NCBI RefSeq assembly: GCF_002902945.1 | Contig: NZ_CP026101.1 | Location: forward strand, 2,232,001-2,296,000 | Length of the DNA: 64,000 bases | Source: Paraburkholderia caribensis | Lineage (GTDB): Bacteria; Pseudomonadota; Gammaproteobacteria; Burkholderiales; Burkholderiaceae | Reading direction: 5' to 3' | Notes under the pieces: generated by a model | What the model saw: the letters and a program-made list of their open reading frames with translations, nothing else | Told to the model about the DNA's origin: nothing | Database searches by the model: none | Translations under genes and position numbers: made by a program | Part shown: in pieces, positions 27,696 to 36,737 of the stretch | Position numbering within the stretch: the stretch's first letter is position 1 | Layout: each line of letters starts with the position of its first letter

Positions 27696-27723
27696 AATTT
27701 TGAGAAAGTGTAGCCGCGTCAGC

Positions 27724-27735
27724 TTGTATATACAA
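27724..27735. promoter_or_regulatory. HutC operator 1
   Basis: TTGTATATACAA is a perfect 12-bp palindrome matching the TGTA-N2-TACA site known for HutC in pseudomonads. It is 51 bp upstream of the hutH start. Confidence 0.75.
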
Positions 27736-27887
27736 CTCAAATTTTGGGGTTTTGGATAGGGAGTTTCCATTAGGCACAGCGGGGTTGCTGGCATGGTTCT
27801 GGCGGTTTGGCCCGCTTGGGTCCGCCTGGGTCCGCGGTGACGCCGGGCGCCGTTCAGTTGCGTTCTCGCCAGAGAAAATCCGATAAC

Positions 27888-27899
27888 TTGTATATACAC
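27888..27899. promoter_or_regulatory. HutC operator 2
   Basis: TTGTATATACAC contains the perfect core TGTATATACA. The following bases (TC-x-AATTTT-x-GGG) also match operator 1's downstream bases, making a direct repeat about 164 bp apart, suitable for DNA looping. Confidence 0.65.
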
Positions 27900-28075
27900 G
27901 TCCAATTTTCGGGTTGGCAAGCGGACAAAAAGCCGGGCTGGCTATGGGCCCAGCGCCTCCCGCCACGTCATTCTTGATTCCAGATCAAGATTGATTTGAG
28001 ACTGACGCGCTTTTTGCAAAACTCGTCTGCCGCCATACTCAAGTCATTCCCAGTTTTCTCTCGAAGGAGAACGTC

Positions 28076-28981
28076 TTGAATATCTTCATCACTGGCGCGA
28101 GTGGCTTTATCGGCGGATCGATTGCGGCGGGTCTCGTGCGCGCGGGACATCGCGTGACGGGCCTGATCCGCAATCCGGAGCATGCGGCTGAACTGAAGCG
28201 CCTCGGCATCGAGCCTGTCGTCGGTACGCTCGACGACCGCGACATGCTGATCGCGCAAGCCAGGGCTGCCGACGCCGTCATCAATGCGGCGAGCAGCGAC
28301 CATCGCGGCGCGGTGGAAGCGTTGATCGAAGGCCTCGAAGGCTCCGGCAAGCCGTTACTACATACGAGCGGTTCGAGCATCGTCGGCGATGCGTCGGGCG
28401 GCGAACGCGGCGACGCGAAGATCTACACGGAAGACGCGCTACCCGAGCCGACGGCGGACAAGGCGCCGCGCGTCGCCATCGACAACCTCGTGCTCGACGC
28501 GGCGAAGCGCGGCGTCCGTTCATCCGTGCTGTGCAACACGCTGATTTATGGGCATGGCGCCGTGAAAGGCAGCGCCAGCGTGCAACTGCCGCGCCTCGTG
28601 CGGCAGGCGCAAAAGAGCGGCGTCGTGCGGCACGTGGGCAGCGGCGGCAACATCTGGTCGAATGTTTTCATCGACGACGTGGTCGATCTGTATCGGCTCG
28701 CGCTCGACAAGAGCCCGGCGGGCACGTTCTATTTCGTCGAAAGCGGCGAAGCGTCGTTCCGCGAGATGACGGAGGCGATCGCCAAGGCAATGCATCTCGG
28801 CCCGGCGCAGGACTGGCCGCTCGATCAGGCGATCGACGAATGGGGTTATGAAATGGCGTCGTATGGTCTCGGCTCGAACAGCCGCGTGCGCGGCACTCGT
28901 GCGCGTACGTTGCTCGGCTGGCAGCCGAAGCACACGTCGGTGATCGAGTGGATCGGGAACGACATGATGAAAGACGCGTGA
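28076..28981 (+). CDS. NAD-dependent epimerase/dehydratase family (extended SDR) protein
   Basis: 301 residues. The Rossmann motif GASGFIGG is at the very N-terminus, with NAASS and LLHTSGSSIVGD following in the order of extended or atypical SDRs. The usual YxxxK pair is not obvious, so this may be an atypical reductase or a non-catalytic NAD(P)-binding protein. It starts with TTG at 28076 with AAGGAGA at about 28064. It is divergent from hutH but probably unrelated to histidine use. Substrate unknown. Confidence 0.8.
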   Translation: MNIFITGASGFIGGSIAAGLVRAGHRVTGLIRNPEHAAELKRLGIEPVVGTLDDRDMLIAQARAADAVINAASSDHRGAVEALIEGLEGSGKPLLHTSGSSIVGDASGGERGDAKIYTEDALPEPTADKAPRVAIDNLVLDAAKRGVRSSVLCNTLIYGHGAVKGSASVQLPRLVRQAQKSGVVRHVGSGGNIWSNVFIDDVVDLYRLALDKSPAGTFYFVESGEASFREMTEAIAKAMHLGPAQDWPLDQAIDEWGYEMASYGLGSNSRVRGTRARTLLGWQPKHTSVIEWIGNDMMKDA

Positions 28982-29131
28982 AACACGCCTAAAACCGTGC
29001 GTAGAACGTTGGCCAGTGCACACGTTGTAAGCCAGGATGTTGCGTATCCGTAAGCTCGAATCGCTAGAATCGGCGATGTTCGATGAGGTTGATGACGACC
29101 TCGATCTATCGGCTCGAGCACGGATCATTCA

Positions 29132-29314
29132 ATGTTGCTTGCACTTAATTTCGACTGGCTGACCAATCTGCTCGCGATTCTGTTCGTGGTCGCTTGTTTG
29201 TATGACTCTCGTTACGATGAGTATGGGACGCTGACGCTTGCTTCGGGTGCGATGGGGCTTGTGGTGATGGGGATTGAGTTGTTTCTCAGGCCGGCGTTTG
29301 AGATGTCGTTGTGA
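29132..29314 (+). CDS. Small hypothetical membrane protein
   Basis: 60 residues. Two hydrophobic stretches (about 5-22 and 34-52) are separated by a charged loop (YDSRYDEYG), suggesting a two-helix inner-membrane protein. There is an ATG but no strong ribosome binding site. The gene is G/T-rich on the plus strand like the DNA after it, next to palindromic element 2. It is unclear whether it is a real gene. Confidence 0.5.
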   Translation: MLLALNFDWLTNLLAILFVVACLYDSRYDEYGTLTLASGAMGLVVMGIELFLRPAFEMSL

Positions 29315-29385
29315 GTTTTGTTTTTTGGTTTTGGTTTTTTTGGTTTTTGGTTTTGTTTCGCGGTCGCGGGGTTGGGGTTTGCTGT

Positions 29386-29453
29386 GGCATTTGCTATGCG
29401 ATAGCGTGCTTCACTTTGTTGCCCCTTTGTTGCCCCTGTGCGGGCGGCAATTT
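29386..29453 (+). repeat. Degenerate partial copy of the palindromic element's terminal repeat
   Basis: GGCATTTGCTATGCGATAGC, then GCTTCAC, then GTTGCCCCTGTGCGGGCGGCA reads as a mutated version of the flank plus the first 24 bases of the 82-bp terminal repeat. The hairpin itself is lost. It lies about 80 bp before intact element 2. Confidence 0.6.
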
Positions 29454-29529
29454 CTATTGATCGCCTTTCGACCGTTGGGCGGGTTGTCTGGGTTTGCGTT
29501 GGCATCCGCGTTGCGTTAGCTCGCTTCAC

Positions 29530-30123
29530 GCGTCGCCCCTGTGCGGGGCGGCACCTACTTTTCTTTGCCGCCGCAAAGAAAAGTAGGCAAAAGAAAGCGG
29601 CTCACACCGCCAGCCCTTGACCTTTTCCCACGGGCCCCCAACGTCCCCACACTTCACACGCCAGCGCCCGTGTTCGTGCGCGTTGCCAGCGCGCCGAATC
29701 CGCGCCTCACCCACTTCAAACACCCGTACATGAGCCAGCGTCAGCGAATGGTATGCGCCGCCCAGGTGGCAAACTGTGTGTAGGTTGTCGCGTCGTATAG
29801 GGTGGCGCTCTTACAGGGTGGGACGCGTGCGAAATCGGTCCGGAGTGATGCGTGTGAGGTACTACGGCCTACACACAGTTTGCCACCTGGGCGGCGGTGG
29901 CCTGTCTGGCGTGGCGTGCTGAAACGCAGGTGTGTGAAGCGGGTGAGGCGCCCGGCAAGAGCGCTAGCAACGAGCAAGAATGATGTGATTGCCGTGTGAA
30001 GCGTAAGAACCTTTGGGGGCCCTCAGGCAAGTATTAGCGCTGGCGGTGTGAGCCGCTTTCTTTTGCCTACTTTTCTTTGCGGCGGCAAAGAAAAGTAGGT
30101 GCCGCCCCGCACAGGGGCGACGC
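29530..30123 (+). repeat. 594-bp palindromic element, copy 2 (orientation A to B)
   Basis: It has the same architecture and length as copy 1. The perfect 82-bp terminal inverted repeats are 29530-29611 and 30042-30123; the left hairpin is at 29554-29587. The inner 28-bp repeat is at 29757-29784 and 29868-29895 around an 83-bp centre. The outer arms are identical to copy 1, while the centre has drifted. It lies between convergent genes ending at 29314 and 30197, with G/T-rich DNA on the left and A/C-rich on the right. Confidence 0.92.
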
Positions 30124-30196
30124 GTGAAGCGAGATAACGCATCGCGGATGCCAGCGACAAAACCAGCAAACCACCCAGCGTCGCAGACAACCAACG

Positions 30197-31594
30197 TCAG
30201 ATCGCCCAACCACCCAAATAAAACACAGCCAGCACAACAGCAATCGCAACCGTCCCAACATTAAGCTTGCGCCATTCCCCACTAACGACACGCCCAATCA
30301 CCAGCGTACAGAACCCAAGCATAATGCCCGTCACGATATTAGCCGTCAGCACGATAAAAACGGCACACACGAGACCCGACATCGAATCGACCATATCGTC
30401 CATATGCAGCTTGCTCACACTGGAGAGCATCAGCAGCCCGACATACATCAAAGCGGGCGCCGTCGCATAAGAAGGCACGAGCGCGGCAAGCGGCGAAAAG
30501 AACATCACAACGAGAAACAGCGACCCGACGACAGCCGCAGCCAGTCCCGTCTTCGCGCCCGCAGCAACACCAACCGTCGACTCGATATACGCAGCAGCCG
30601 GCGCACCACCCATAAACCCCGAGAAAATCGAACTGAGCGAATCCGCAGTCAACGCGCGACCGCCATTAACGATGCGGCCATTCTCGTCGAGCTGCCCCGC
30701 CTGCCCCGCGACGGCGCGGATCGTCCCCGTCGCATCGAACACGGCCGTCATCACGAGAGCCAGCACGCTAGGCAGCACAGCAAGCGACAACGCACCCTTG
30801 ATATCCATCGCGCCGATCAGCGACGAATGGCCCGGCGCGCTCAACGAAGGCAGCGCGAACACACCATGAAACGCAACAGCAGGATCGAGCAGCAACGCAA
30901 GCGCCGAAATCGCGACGATCACGATCAGGATCGATCCCGGCACGCGGCGGCGCACCAGACCGAAGATCGCGGCCAGCCCGCCCACCGACATCAGCACAGG
31001 CAACGACGTGATATGCCCCAGCGAGACAGGCAGTCCCGGCCCTGGATTCTTCACGACGAGGCCGACATCGTTCGCAGCGATCAGCAGCAGAAAGAGACCA
31101 ATGCCGATGCCCGTCCCATGCGCGACGCCCGCAGGCAGATTGCGCAGAATCCAGGAGCGCACGCCCGTTACCGAGATCCCCGTGAACACGAGGCCCATCA
31201 GGAACACCGCGCCAAGCGCGACGTTCGGCTGCAAGCCCTTGCCGAGCACGAGGCCGAACGCGGTAAAGGCCGTCAGCGAAATCGCGCAGCCGATCGCGAT
31301 CGGCAGGCGCGCCCAGATGCCCATCAGCAGCGAGCCGAATGCCGTCGTCAGGCACACGGCGACGAACACCGCGCTGGTGTCGAAGCCCGCCTTGCCGAAC
31401 ATGCCCGGCACGACGAACACGGAATAGACCATCGCCAGAAACGTCGTAATGCCAGCGATGATTTCCTGGCGTCCCGTGCTGCCGCGTGCGGTGATGTCGA
31501 AAAAGCGATCAATGAACGCCGCCGGCCGGTCGCGAGTGTTGTCGAATGCCTCGCTCCCGGCTTCCGCGATGCTCTGGGCCTGGGGTTCCATCAT
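30197..31594 (-). CDS. NCS2 (AzgA-type) purine permease
   Basis: 465 residues with 12 or more membrane helices. The N-terminal GSTGRQEIIAGITTFLAMVYSVFVVPGMF is characteristic of the AzgA/GhxP/AdeP branch of the nucleobase transporters, which import adenine, guanine or hypoxanthine by proton symport. GFMGGAPAAAYIESTVGVAAGAKTGLAA matches the substrate-site region. AGGAGG eight bases before the ATG at 31594 fixes the start. The exact purine is not determined. The 3' third is A/C-rich on the plus strand next to element 2. Confidence 0.9.
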   Translation of the reverse strand: MMEPQAQSIAEAGSEAFDNTRDRPAAFIDRFFDITARGSTGRQEIIAGITTFLAMVYSVFVVPGMFGKAGFDTSAVFVAVCLTTAFGSLLMGIWARLPIAIGCAISLTAFTAFGLVLGKGLQPNVALGAVFLMGLVFTGISVTGVRSWILRNLPAGVAHGTGIGIGLFLLLIAANDVGLVVKNPGPGLPVSLGHITSLPVLMSVGGLAAIFGLVRRRVPGSILIVIVAISALALLLDPAVAFHGVFALPSLSAPGHSSLIGAMDIKGALSLAVLPSVLALVMTAVFDATGTIRAVAGQAGQLDENGRIVNGGRALTADSLSSIFSGFMGGAPAAAYIESTVGVAAGAKTGLAAAVVGSLFLVVMFFSPLAALVPSYATAPALMYVGLLMLSSVSKLHMDDMVDSMSGLVCAVFIVLTANIVTGIMLGFCTLVIGRVVSGEWRKLNVGTVAIAVVLAVFYLGGWAI

Positions 31595-32183
31595 GATGAG
31601 TGCCTCCTTTATCAGCATGCCGAAACGGCTGCCGTCGCAGGCTCGCCGTCATCAGGTTCGTCTCGTTGAGTAGTAGATGTAGTGCGTGTTGCGCTTTCCG
31701 CGTGGCGCGCAGGTGCGCACCGTCCTCGTTACGGCGGGTAATCCGTCGTCGGACGATCGATCGACATCGCGTTCCGTTTTCACCAGTCCACGACCCACTT
31801 CGCGCCGTTCTTTTTATGCTGAAGCGAAGGTTAGGCGAATCGCGATATATCTCCCATCGCAATAAAAACATGCCGCGCATGTCGCAACGCGTATATCGCC
31901 TGACACACGGCAATGCGGGCTGCGTATCCGGGTGTTAACACCTACGGCTTCAACCCGCATGAGAGGCGCTCGGGAAGCCCCGCTGAAAGGGCTTGGAAGC
32001 CTGTGGCCGGGCCCTTCCAACGCAGACAAAACAGGGGCCTTTCGACGTCACGGGTTAAACTCTCGGCAAACCATGCCTTTAACGCATTGCCGGCGAGGCT
32101 CTCGATGCCCGCATGAATCGCTGGATCGTCGTTTGCGACAGCACCTGCATCGGCCCGCCGCCCTGGCCACGGAGTCCCACTTG
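31595..32183. other. Divergent intergenic region between the purine permease and PRC-barrel lipoprotein genes
   Basis: 589 bp without a credible gene. Around 31835-31900 two GCGATATAT / GTATATCGC-like segments face each other as a loose inverted repeat in AT-rich DNA, a possible promoter/operator area. Bases 31970-32030 are GC-rich with several GGGCTT/AAGCCC elements. No riboswitch was recognised. Confidence 0.4.
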
Positions 32184-33206
32184 ATGATTGGCGGTTTCCT
32201 ACGTCCAGCCTTCCGTCTTTTGCTGTTGGCCGTTTTTGCGGCCCTTGCCGCCGTGATGTCGGGCTGCAGCCTGTTCGGACCGACCGAGCAGCCGCCTGCG
32301 CCCATCACCGAAGCCACGGTGACGCCGCTCGTCGTTCCCGCCCTCGAGCCCGCCTCCGAGCCTGATCAGGCCGAGGCGCCTGAACCCAAGGAACCCAGGA
32401 AGCCGCGCCCGCCCGTCGTGCGCCCGCACAAGCCGGAGCCGCCGCCGCCCGTCGTCGCGCCCGCGCCGCCGCCTCCGCCGCCCCCTCCTGCGCCGATCAT
32501 CGTGACCCGCACGCTCGATCGCAACTCCACGCATGGTTTGCTCGACAGCGAAGTGCAGAAGCTCGACGGCAAGGTGCTGGGCCGCGCCGTCGACATGACG
32601 GCTGACGGCAGCGGCACGCCGCGCCAGATGATCGTCAATCTGCAGGGTTTTCTCGGCATCGGCGACCGCAAGGTCGGATTTCCGTGGACTGCGTTCCGCT
32701 TTACGCCGAATGCGAAAGGCGCGCCCATCACGATCACGACACCGCCCAACCAGTTGGCCGCGACCAACCGGCCGAAGCCGTCGGCTTCGCTCGCGACGCC
32801 GCTTGCGGGCGTAACGGCCGCGCCAGCGGTGCCGCCGGGGCAAATGGAGCTGATCGACGCTGACGTCGAGCGTCCGAACGGCGGCAAGGTCGGCCGCGTG
32901 ATCGACGTGCTGGTCGATGTGAACGCGCAGCCGCAGGCCGTCGTGCTCGACGTGAGCGGCATCATCAGTCCCGATCGCCGCGCGATTGCCGCGAACTGGT
33001 CGGCGCTGCGCTTCGTCGCGAAGGACAAGACGCTGCGTCCCTTGATGGATCTCAATGACGCGCAGATCAAGGCGTCGCCCACTTACGAGGCAGACAAACC
33101 GATCCGGGCGGTCTCGCCCGCCCCTGCTCCAGTTTCCGCGACCGCGCCGTCGGCTGGCCCTTCATCGTCCGCTGCGGCGGCCTCAACCGCACGCACTTCA
33201 CGATGA
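32184..33206 (+). CDS. Proline-rich lipoprotein with two PRC-barrel-like domains
   Basis: 340 residues. A hydrophobic signal sequence ends in VMSGC, a plausible lipobox, followed by a Pro/Glu/Lys-rich stretch (about 45-105, with a run of prolines) able to span the cell wall. Two PRC-barrel-like repeats follow (KVLGRAVDMTADGSGTPRQMIVNLQG and KVGRVIDVLVDVNAQPQAVVLDVSG), each ending in W-x-A-x-RF or W-x-ALRF. Such domains often bind RNA or membrane surfaces. The ATG at 32184 is chosen over the longer frame. It overlaps the next gene by ATGA, so the two are co-translated. Role unknown. Confidence 0.75.
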   Translation: MIGGFLRPAFRLLLLAVFAALAAVMSGCSLFGPTEQPPAPITEATVTPLVVPALEPASEPDQAEAPEPKEPRKPRPPVVRPHKPEPPPPVVAPAPPPPPPPPAPIIVTRTLDRNSTHGLLDSEVQKLDGKVLGRAVDMTADGSGTPRQMIVNLQGFLGIGDRKVGFPWTAFRFTPNAKGAPITITTPPNQLAATNRPKPSASLATPLAGVTAAPAVPPGQMELIDADVERPNGGKVGRVIDVLVDVNAQPQAVVLDVSGIISPDRRAIAANWSALRFVAKDKTLRPLMDLNDAQIKASPTYEADKPIRAVSPAPAPVSATAPSAGPSSSAAAASTARTSR

Positions 33207-34474
33207 CGAGCCGTCTCATGGTCAACGCACGCAGTCTCCGCGCCCTCGACTGGCTCAACTTTTTCGTTGCCAACGTGCAGACGGGATTCGGGCCGTTCAT
33301 TGCTTCGTATCTCGCGTCGCATAAGTGGACGCAGGGCGAAATCGGCCTCGCGCTGTCAGTCGGCACGATCAGCGCGATGGTGAGCCAGGTGCCCGGCGGC
33401 GCGGCCGTCGATGCGCTGCGCAACAAGAAAGGCGCGGCTGCCTGGGCGATTATCGCGATCATTATCAGCGCCGTGCTGCTTGCGGCGAGCCCGACCGTGC
33501 TGCCCGTGATGGCTGCCGAGGTCTTTCACGGCTTTGCGAGCTGCATGCTCGTGCCGGCGATGGCGGCCATCTCGTTCGCGCTCGTCGGCCGACACGATCT
33601 GGGCGACCGGCTCGGGCGGAATGCACGCTGGGCGTCGATTGGGAGCGCTGTCGCTGCGGGTTTGATGGGGCTGTTCGGCGAATATTTCTCGGCGCGCGCA
33701 GTGTTCTGGCTGACTGCTGTGCTTGCAGCGCCTGCGCTGTTTGCGTTGTCGATGATCACGATGCCGCAGCATCATCCTGTGCCCGCGCATCAACCGGCGA
33801 AGAAGGAGCGCGACGACGCGGAAGAAAAGGAATCGATCTTCGAGTTGCTGCGCGACAAGCGGATGTTGATCTTTGCTGCGTGCGTGGTGCTGTTCCATCT
33901 GTCGAATGCGGCGATGCTCAATCTCGCTGCGGGTGAAGTGACGGCGGGCATGGGCGACAACGTGCAGCTTGTGATTGCTGCGTGCATTATCGTGCCGCAG
34001 GCGATCGTGGCGATGTTGTCGCCCTGGGTTGGGCGCACTGCCGAGCGCTGGGGACGCAGGCCCATTTTGCTGCTTGGGTTTTCTGCGCTGCCGGTGCGGG
34101 CATTGTTGTTCGCGGGCGTTAGCAGCCCTTACCTGCTTGTGCCGGTGCAGATGCTCGACGGTATTAGCGCGGCTGTGTTCGGGGTGATGCTGCCGCTGAT
34201 CGCGGCTGATGTTGCCGGCGGCAAAGGGCGTTATAACCTCACCATTGGGCTGTTTGGACTTGCCGCCGGGATTGGGGCGACGCTTTCTACTGCCGTTGCA
34301 GGGTTTATCGCCGATCGCTTCGGTAATGCGGTTAGCTTTTTTGGGCTCGCTGGGGCGGGGGCGCTTGCTGTGTTGCTTGTGTGGGCGGCGATGCCTGAGA
34401 CTCGCGATGCGAATGGGGATGTGCAGGAGAAGCCTGCACCCGCTGGTGATGGGTCTTTGAAGCGGGCTAAGTGA
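33203..34474 (+). CDS. MFS transporter
   Basis: 423 residues in two sets of six helices joined by a charged central loop (about 195-215). The sequence opens LDWLNFFVANVQTGFGPFIASYLA, typical of a group of single-component MFS permeases. The second half has GRTAERWGRRPILL, a motif-A copy. The start ATGA overlaps the lipoprotein stop. Substrate unknown; the paired lipoprotein is unusual. Base composition drifts to G/T-rich over the last 400 bp before element 3. Confidence 0.85.
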   Translation: MTSRLMVNARSLRALDWLNFFVANVQTGFGPFIASYLASHKWTQGEIGLALSVGTISAMVSQVPGGAAVDALRNKKGAAAWAIIAIIISAVLLAASPTVLPVMAAEVFHGFASCMLVPAMAAISFALVGRHDLGDRLGRNARWASIGSAVAAGLMGLFGEYFSARAVFWLTAVLAAPALFALSMITMPQHHPVPAHQPAKKERDDAEEKESIFELLRDKRMLIFAACVVLFHLSNAAMLNLAAGEVTAGMGDNVQLVIAACIIVPQAIVAMLSPWVGRTAERWGRRPILLLGFSALPVRALLFAGVSSPYLLVPVQMLDGISAAVFGVMLPLIAADVAGGKGRYNLTIGLFGLAAGIGATLSTAVAGFIADRFGNAVSFFGLAGAGALAVLLVWAAMPETRDANGDVQEKPAPAGDGSLKRAK

Positions 34475-34613
34475 AGGTCTTTTTTTGGTCTTGCGACGCG
34501 GGGGGTTTGCTTGGGTTTTTGCTGGCGTTCGCGGTTTGCCTTCGTGGCGCGGGCTATGCTGTTTGGTGTTCTGGCCTTTGTGCTGGCATCCGCGTTACGT
34601 TAGCGTGCTTCAC

Positions 34614-35208
34614 GCGTCGCCCCTGTGCGGGGCGGCACCTACTTTTCTTTGCCGCCGCAAAGAAAAGTAGGCAAAAGAAAGCGGCTCACACCGCCAGGCC
34701 ATCTTCTTATCCACGGGCCCCCAACGTCCCCATCCTTCACACGGCAATCACGTCATTCGTGTTCGTTGCCAGCGCTCTTGCTGAGCGCCTCACCCGCTTC
34801 ACGCACCCGCGTTTCAGCATGCCTCACCAGACAGTCCACGGCCGCCCAGGTGGCAAACTGTGTGTCGGCCCTCGGTGCTCCACATGCTTCACTCCAGACC
34901 AATTGCGCACGCGCTCCACCCTGTAAGAGCGCTAACGTGTACGTCGGGAAAACCTACACACAGTTTGCCACCTGGGCGGCGCATACCATTCGCTGCCGTT
35001 TGCTCGGGTACGGGTAATCGAAGCGGGTGAGGCACCTGTTCGAAGCGTTGGCAACGGGCACCAACCAGGGCCACTGGCGTGTGAAGCGTGGGGACGTTGG
35101 GGGCCCGTGGGCAAACGTCAAGAATTGGCGGTGTGAGCCGCTTTCTTTTGCCTACTTTTCTTTGCGGCGGCAAAGAAAAGTAGGTGCCGCCCCGCACAGG
35201 GGCGACGT
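34614..35208 (-). repeat. 595-bp palindromic element, copy 3 (orientation B to A)
   Basis: The left 82-bp arm (34614-34695, hairpin 34638-34671) pairs with 35127-35208 with one mismatch at the outermost base. The inner repeat is at 34841-34868 and 34953-34980 with one mismatch. The centre is the reverse complement of that in copies 1 and 2 (its TCTTACAGGGTGG-like segment reads on the minus strand), so this copy is inverted. It lies between convergent genes ending at 34474 and 35367. Confidence 0.92.
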
Positions 35209-35366
35209 GTGAAGCACGCTAACGCATCGCGGATGCCAGCGCAAAACCCAAAACCCAAAACCGCGGATGCCAGCGCAAACGCAAGCGCCCAGACACAACG
35301 CGCAAACCGCGAAAAATCACACCACCCACCATCGAAAAAACAAAAAAAACAAAAAACAAAAAAACC
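35209..35366. repeat. A/C-rich low-complexity tract right of element 3
   Basis: The plus strand is nearly free of G and T between 35330 and 35375 (runs such as AAAAAACAAAAAAAACAAA). It includes two copies of CGCGGATGCCAGCGCAAA (about 35229 and 35264), the inverted flank motif of the element. Confidence 0.75.
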
Positions 35367-36719
35367 TCAATCAATCGGCCGCCCAGCCGTCTCACGAACA
35401 AACGGCAACGCCAACAAAGAAACCAAACCACACCCAATCAGATACCAGGCCGGCGCAAGCGTACTCCCTGACAACTGAATAAGCCACGTAGCAAAGAACT
35501 GCGCAAACCCGCCAAAGATCGACACGCCGAGACAATAAACAATTGACATCCCGGTAGCGCGAATCTCACGCGGAAACATCTCAGGCAGCATGACGATATT
35601 AGGCACCGCCGTAAACGCAACAAGCACGCCAAGCACGGCAACAACTGAAAGCAGAACGGGCACCGTAGGCACGGCATTGATCACCATAAACGCCGGATAA
35701 ACACCCACAATCAAGAGCACACGCGAAACCCACAGCACCCGCTTACGCCCATACCGATCCGACAACGCCCCAGCAAACGGCGAACAGATCACCGTCACGA
35801 AAGCGGCCGTCCACGAAGCCCACAACGCCAGCGACATCGGCATATGCAGAATCTTGATCGCGTAAGTAGAAAGATAAAACAGCACGATATAGTTCGCGGC
35901 CGTGCCGCCAATCGTCGTCACGACACCCGTCGCAATCGAGCCCATATGCGTGCCGAAAATCTCGCGCACAGGCTTCGCAACCGTCGCAGCTTCCAGCGCG
36001 GGCGAATGATCTGAAGACGCCGCCGGCATCGGCAACGTTTCATCCAGATGCCGCCGGATATACACGCCAATCGGCCCCATCGCCATACCGATCACGAACG
36101 GCACGCGCCAGCCCCAGCTTTCGAGTGCGTGCGTCGACAGCATTGCCGCCAACGCGACGCCAAGCAGCGAACCGACCACCGTGTTCAAGCCCTGACTCAC
36201 GAACTGCCAGCTGCCATAAAAACCGCGCGTGCGGTCGCTGCCGTACTCCATCAGGAGCGATGTCGAAGCCCCGATCTCGCCGCCCAGCGCAAAGCCCTGA
36301 ATCAGCCGCGCAAGAATCACAAGCACGGGCGCAGCGAGCCCAATCGACGCATACGTCGGCGCAAACGCAATGATCGCCGAGCCCAGCGTCATCAGCCACA
36401 ACGTCAGGCTCATCGCCGCCTTGCGGCCCGCACGGTCCGCATACGCGCCGAGCACCACGCCGCCCACCGGCCGCATGATGAAGCCCACACCAAACGTGCC
36501 GACCGCGAGCATCAACTGCGCAAGCTGCCCTTCGACAGGAAAGTACAGCTTGCCGATGATCGTCGCGAAGAAACTGTAGATCGTGAAGTCGAAGAACTCG
36601 AGGCCGTTGCCAAGCGTGATCGCTGCGATCGCTTTCGCGTGGCTCACGCGCTGCGGCGGCGCATCGCTCGTCGGTACGCTGTCGTCCGGCGTGGAAGTCG
36701 TTGTGGCTGTGTAAGTCAT
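35367..36719 (-). CDS. MHS-family MFS metabolite:H+ symporter
   Basis: 450 residues, 12 helices. GNGLEFFDFTIYSFFATIIGKLYFP at helix 1 and FIMRPVGGVVLGAYADRAGRKAAM (motif A) are signatures of the MHS group, which imports organic acids, proline/betaine or aromatic acids. GFALGGEIGASTSLLMEY at helix 4 supports this. It follows the amidohydrolase gene by 18 bp and is probably in one operon, so it likely imports that enzyme's substrate or releases its product. The 3' end is A/C-rich near element 3. Confidence 0.9.
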   Translation of the reverse strand: MTYTATTTSTPDDSVPTSDAPPQRVSHAKAIAAITLGNGLEFFDFTIYSFFATIIGKLYFPVEGQLAQLMLAVGTFGVGFIMRPVGGVVLGAYADRAGRKAAMSLTLWLMTLGSAIIAFAPTYASIGLAAPVLVILARLIQGFALGGEIGASTSLLMEYGSDRTRGFYGSWQFVSQGLNTVVGSLLGVALAAMLSTHALESWGWRVPFVIGMAMGPIGVYIRRHLDETLPMPAASSDHSPALEAATVAKPVREIFGTHMGSIATGVVTTIGGTAANYIVLFYLSTYAIKILHMPMSLALWASWTAAFVTVICSPFAGALSDRYGRKRVLWVSRVLLIVGVYPAFMVINAVPTVPVLLSVVAVLGVLVAFTAVPNIVMLPEMFPREIRATGMSIVYCLGVSIFGGFAQFFATWLIQLSGSTLAPAWYLIGCGLVSLLALPFVRETAGRPID

Positions 36720-36737
36720 ATCCGTCTCCCGGATGCG

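Larger units (their letters stand above)
27674..28075. promoter_or_regulatory. hut operon control region and divergent leader of the gene at 28076
   Basis: 402 bp. It holds two perfect TGTATATACA palindromes, one variant, and AT-rich tracts (CAAATTTT) after each. The right-hand end carries AAGGAGA before the TTG start of the epimerase-like gene. No other gene is seen. Confidence 0.7.
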
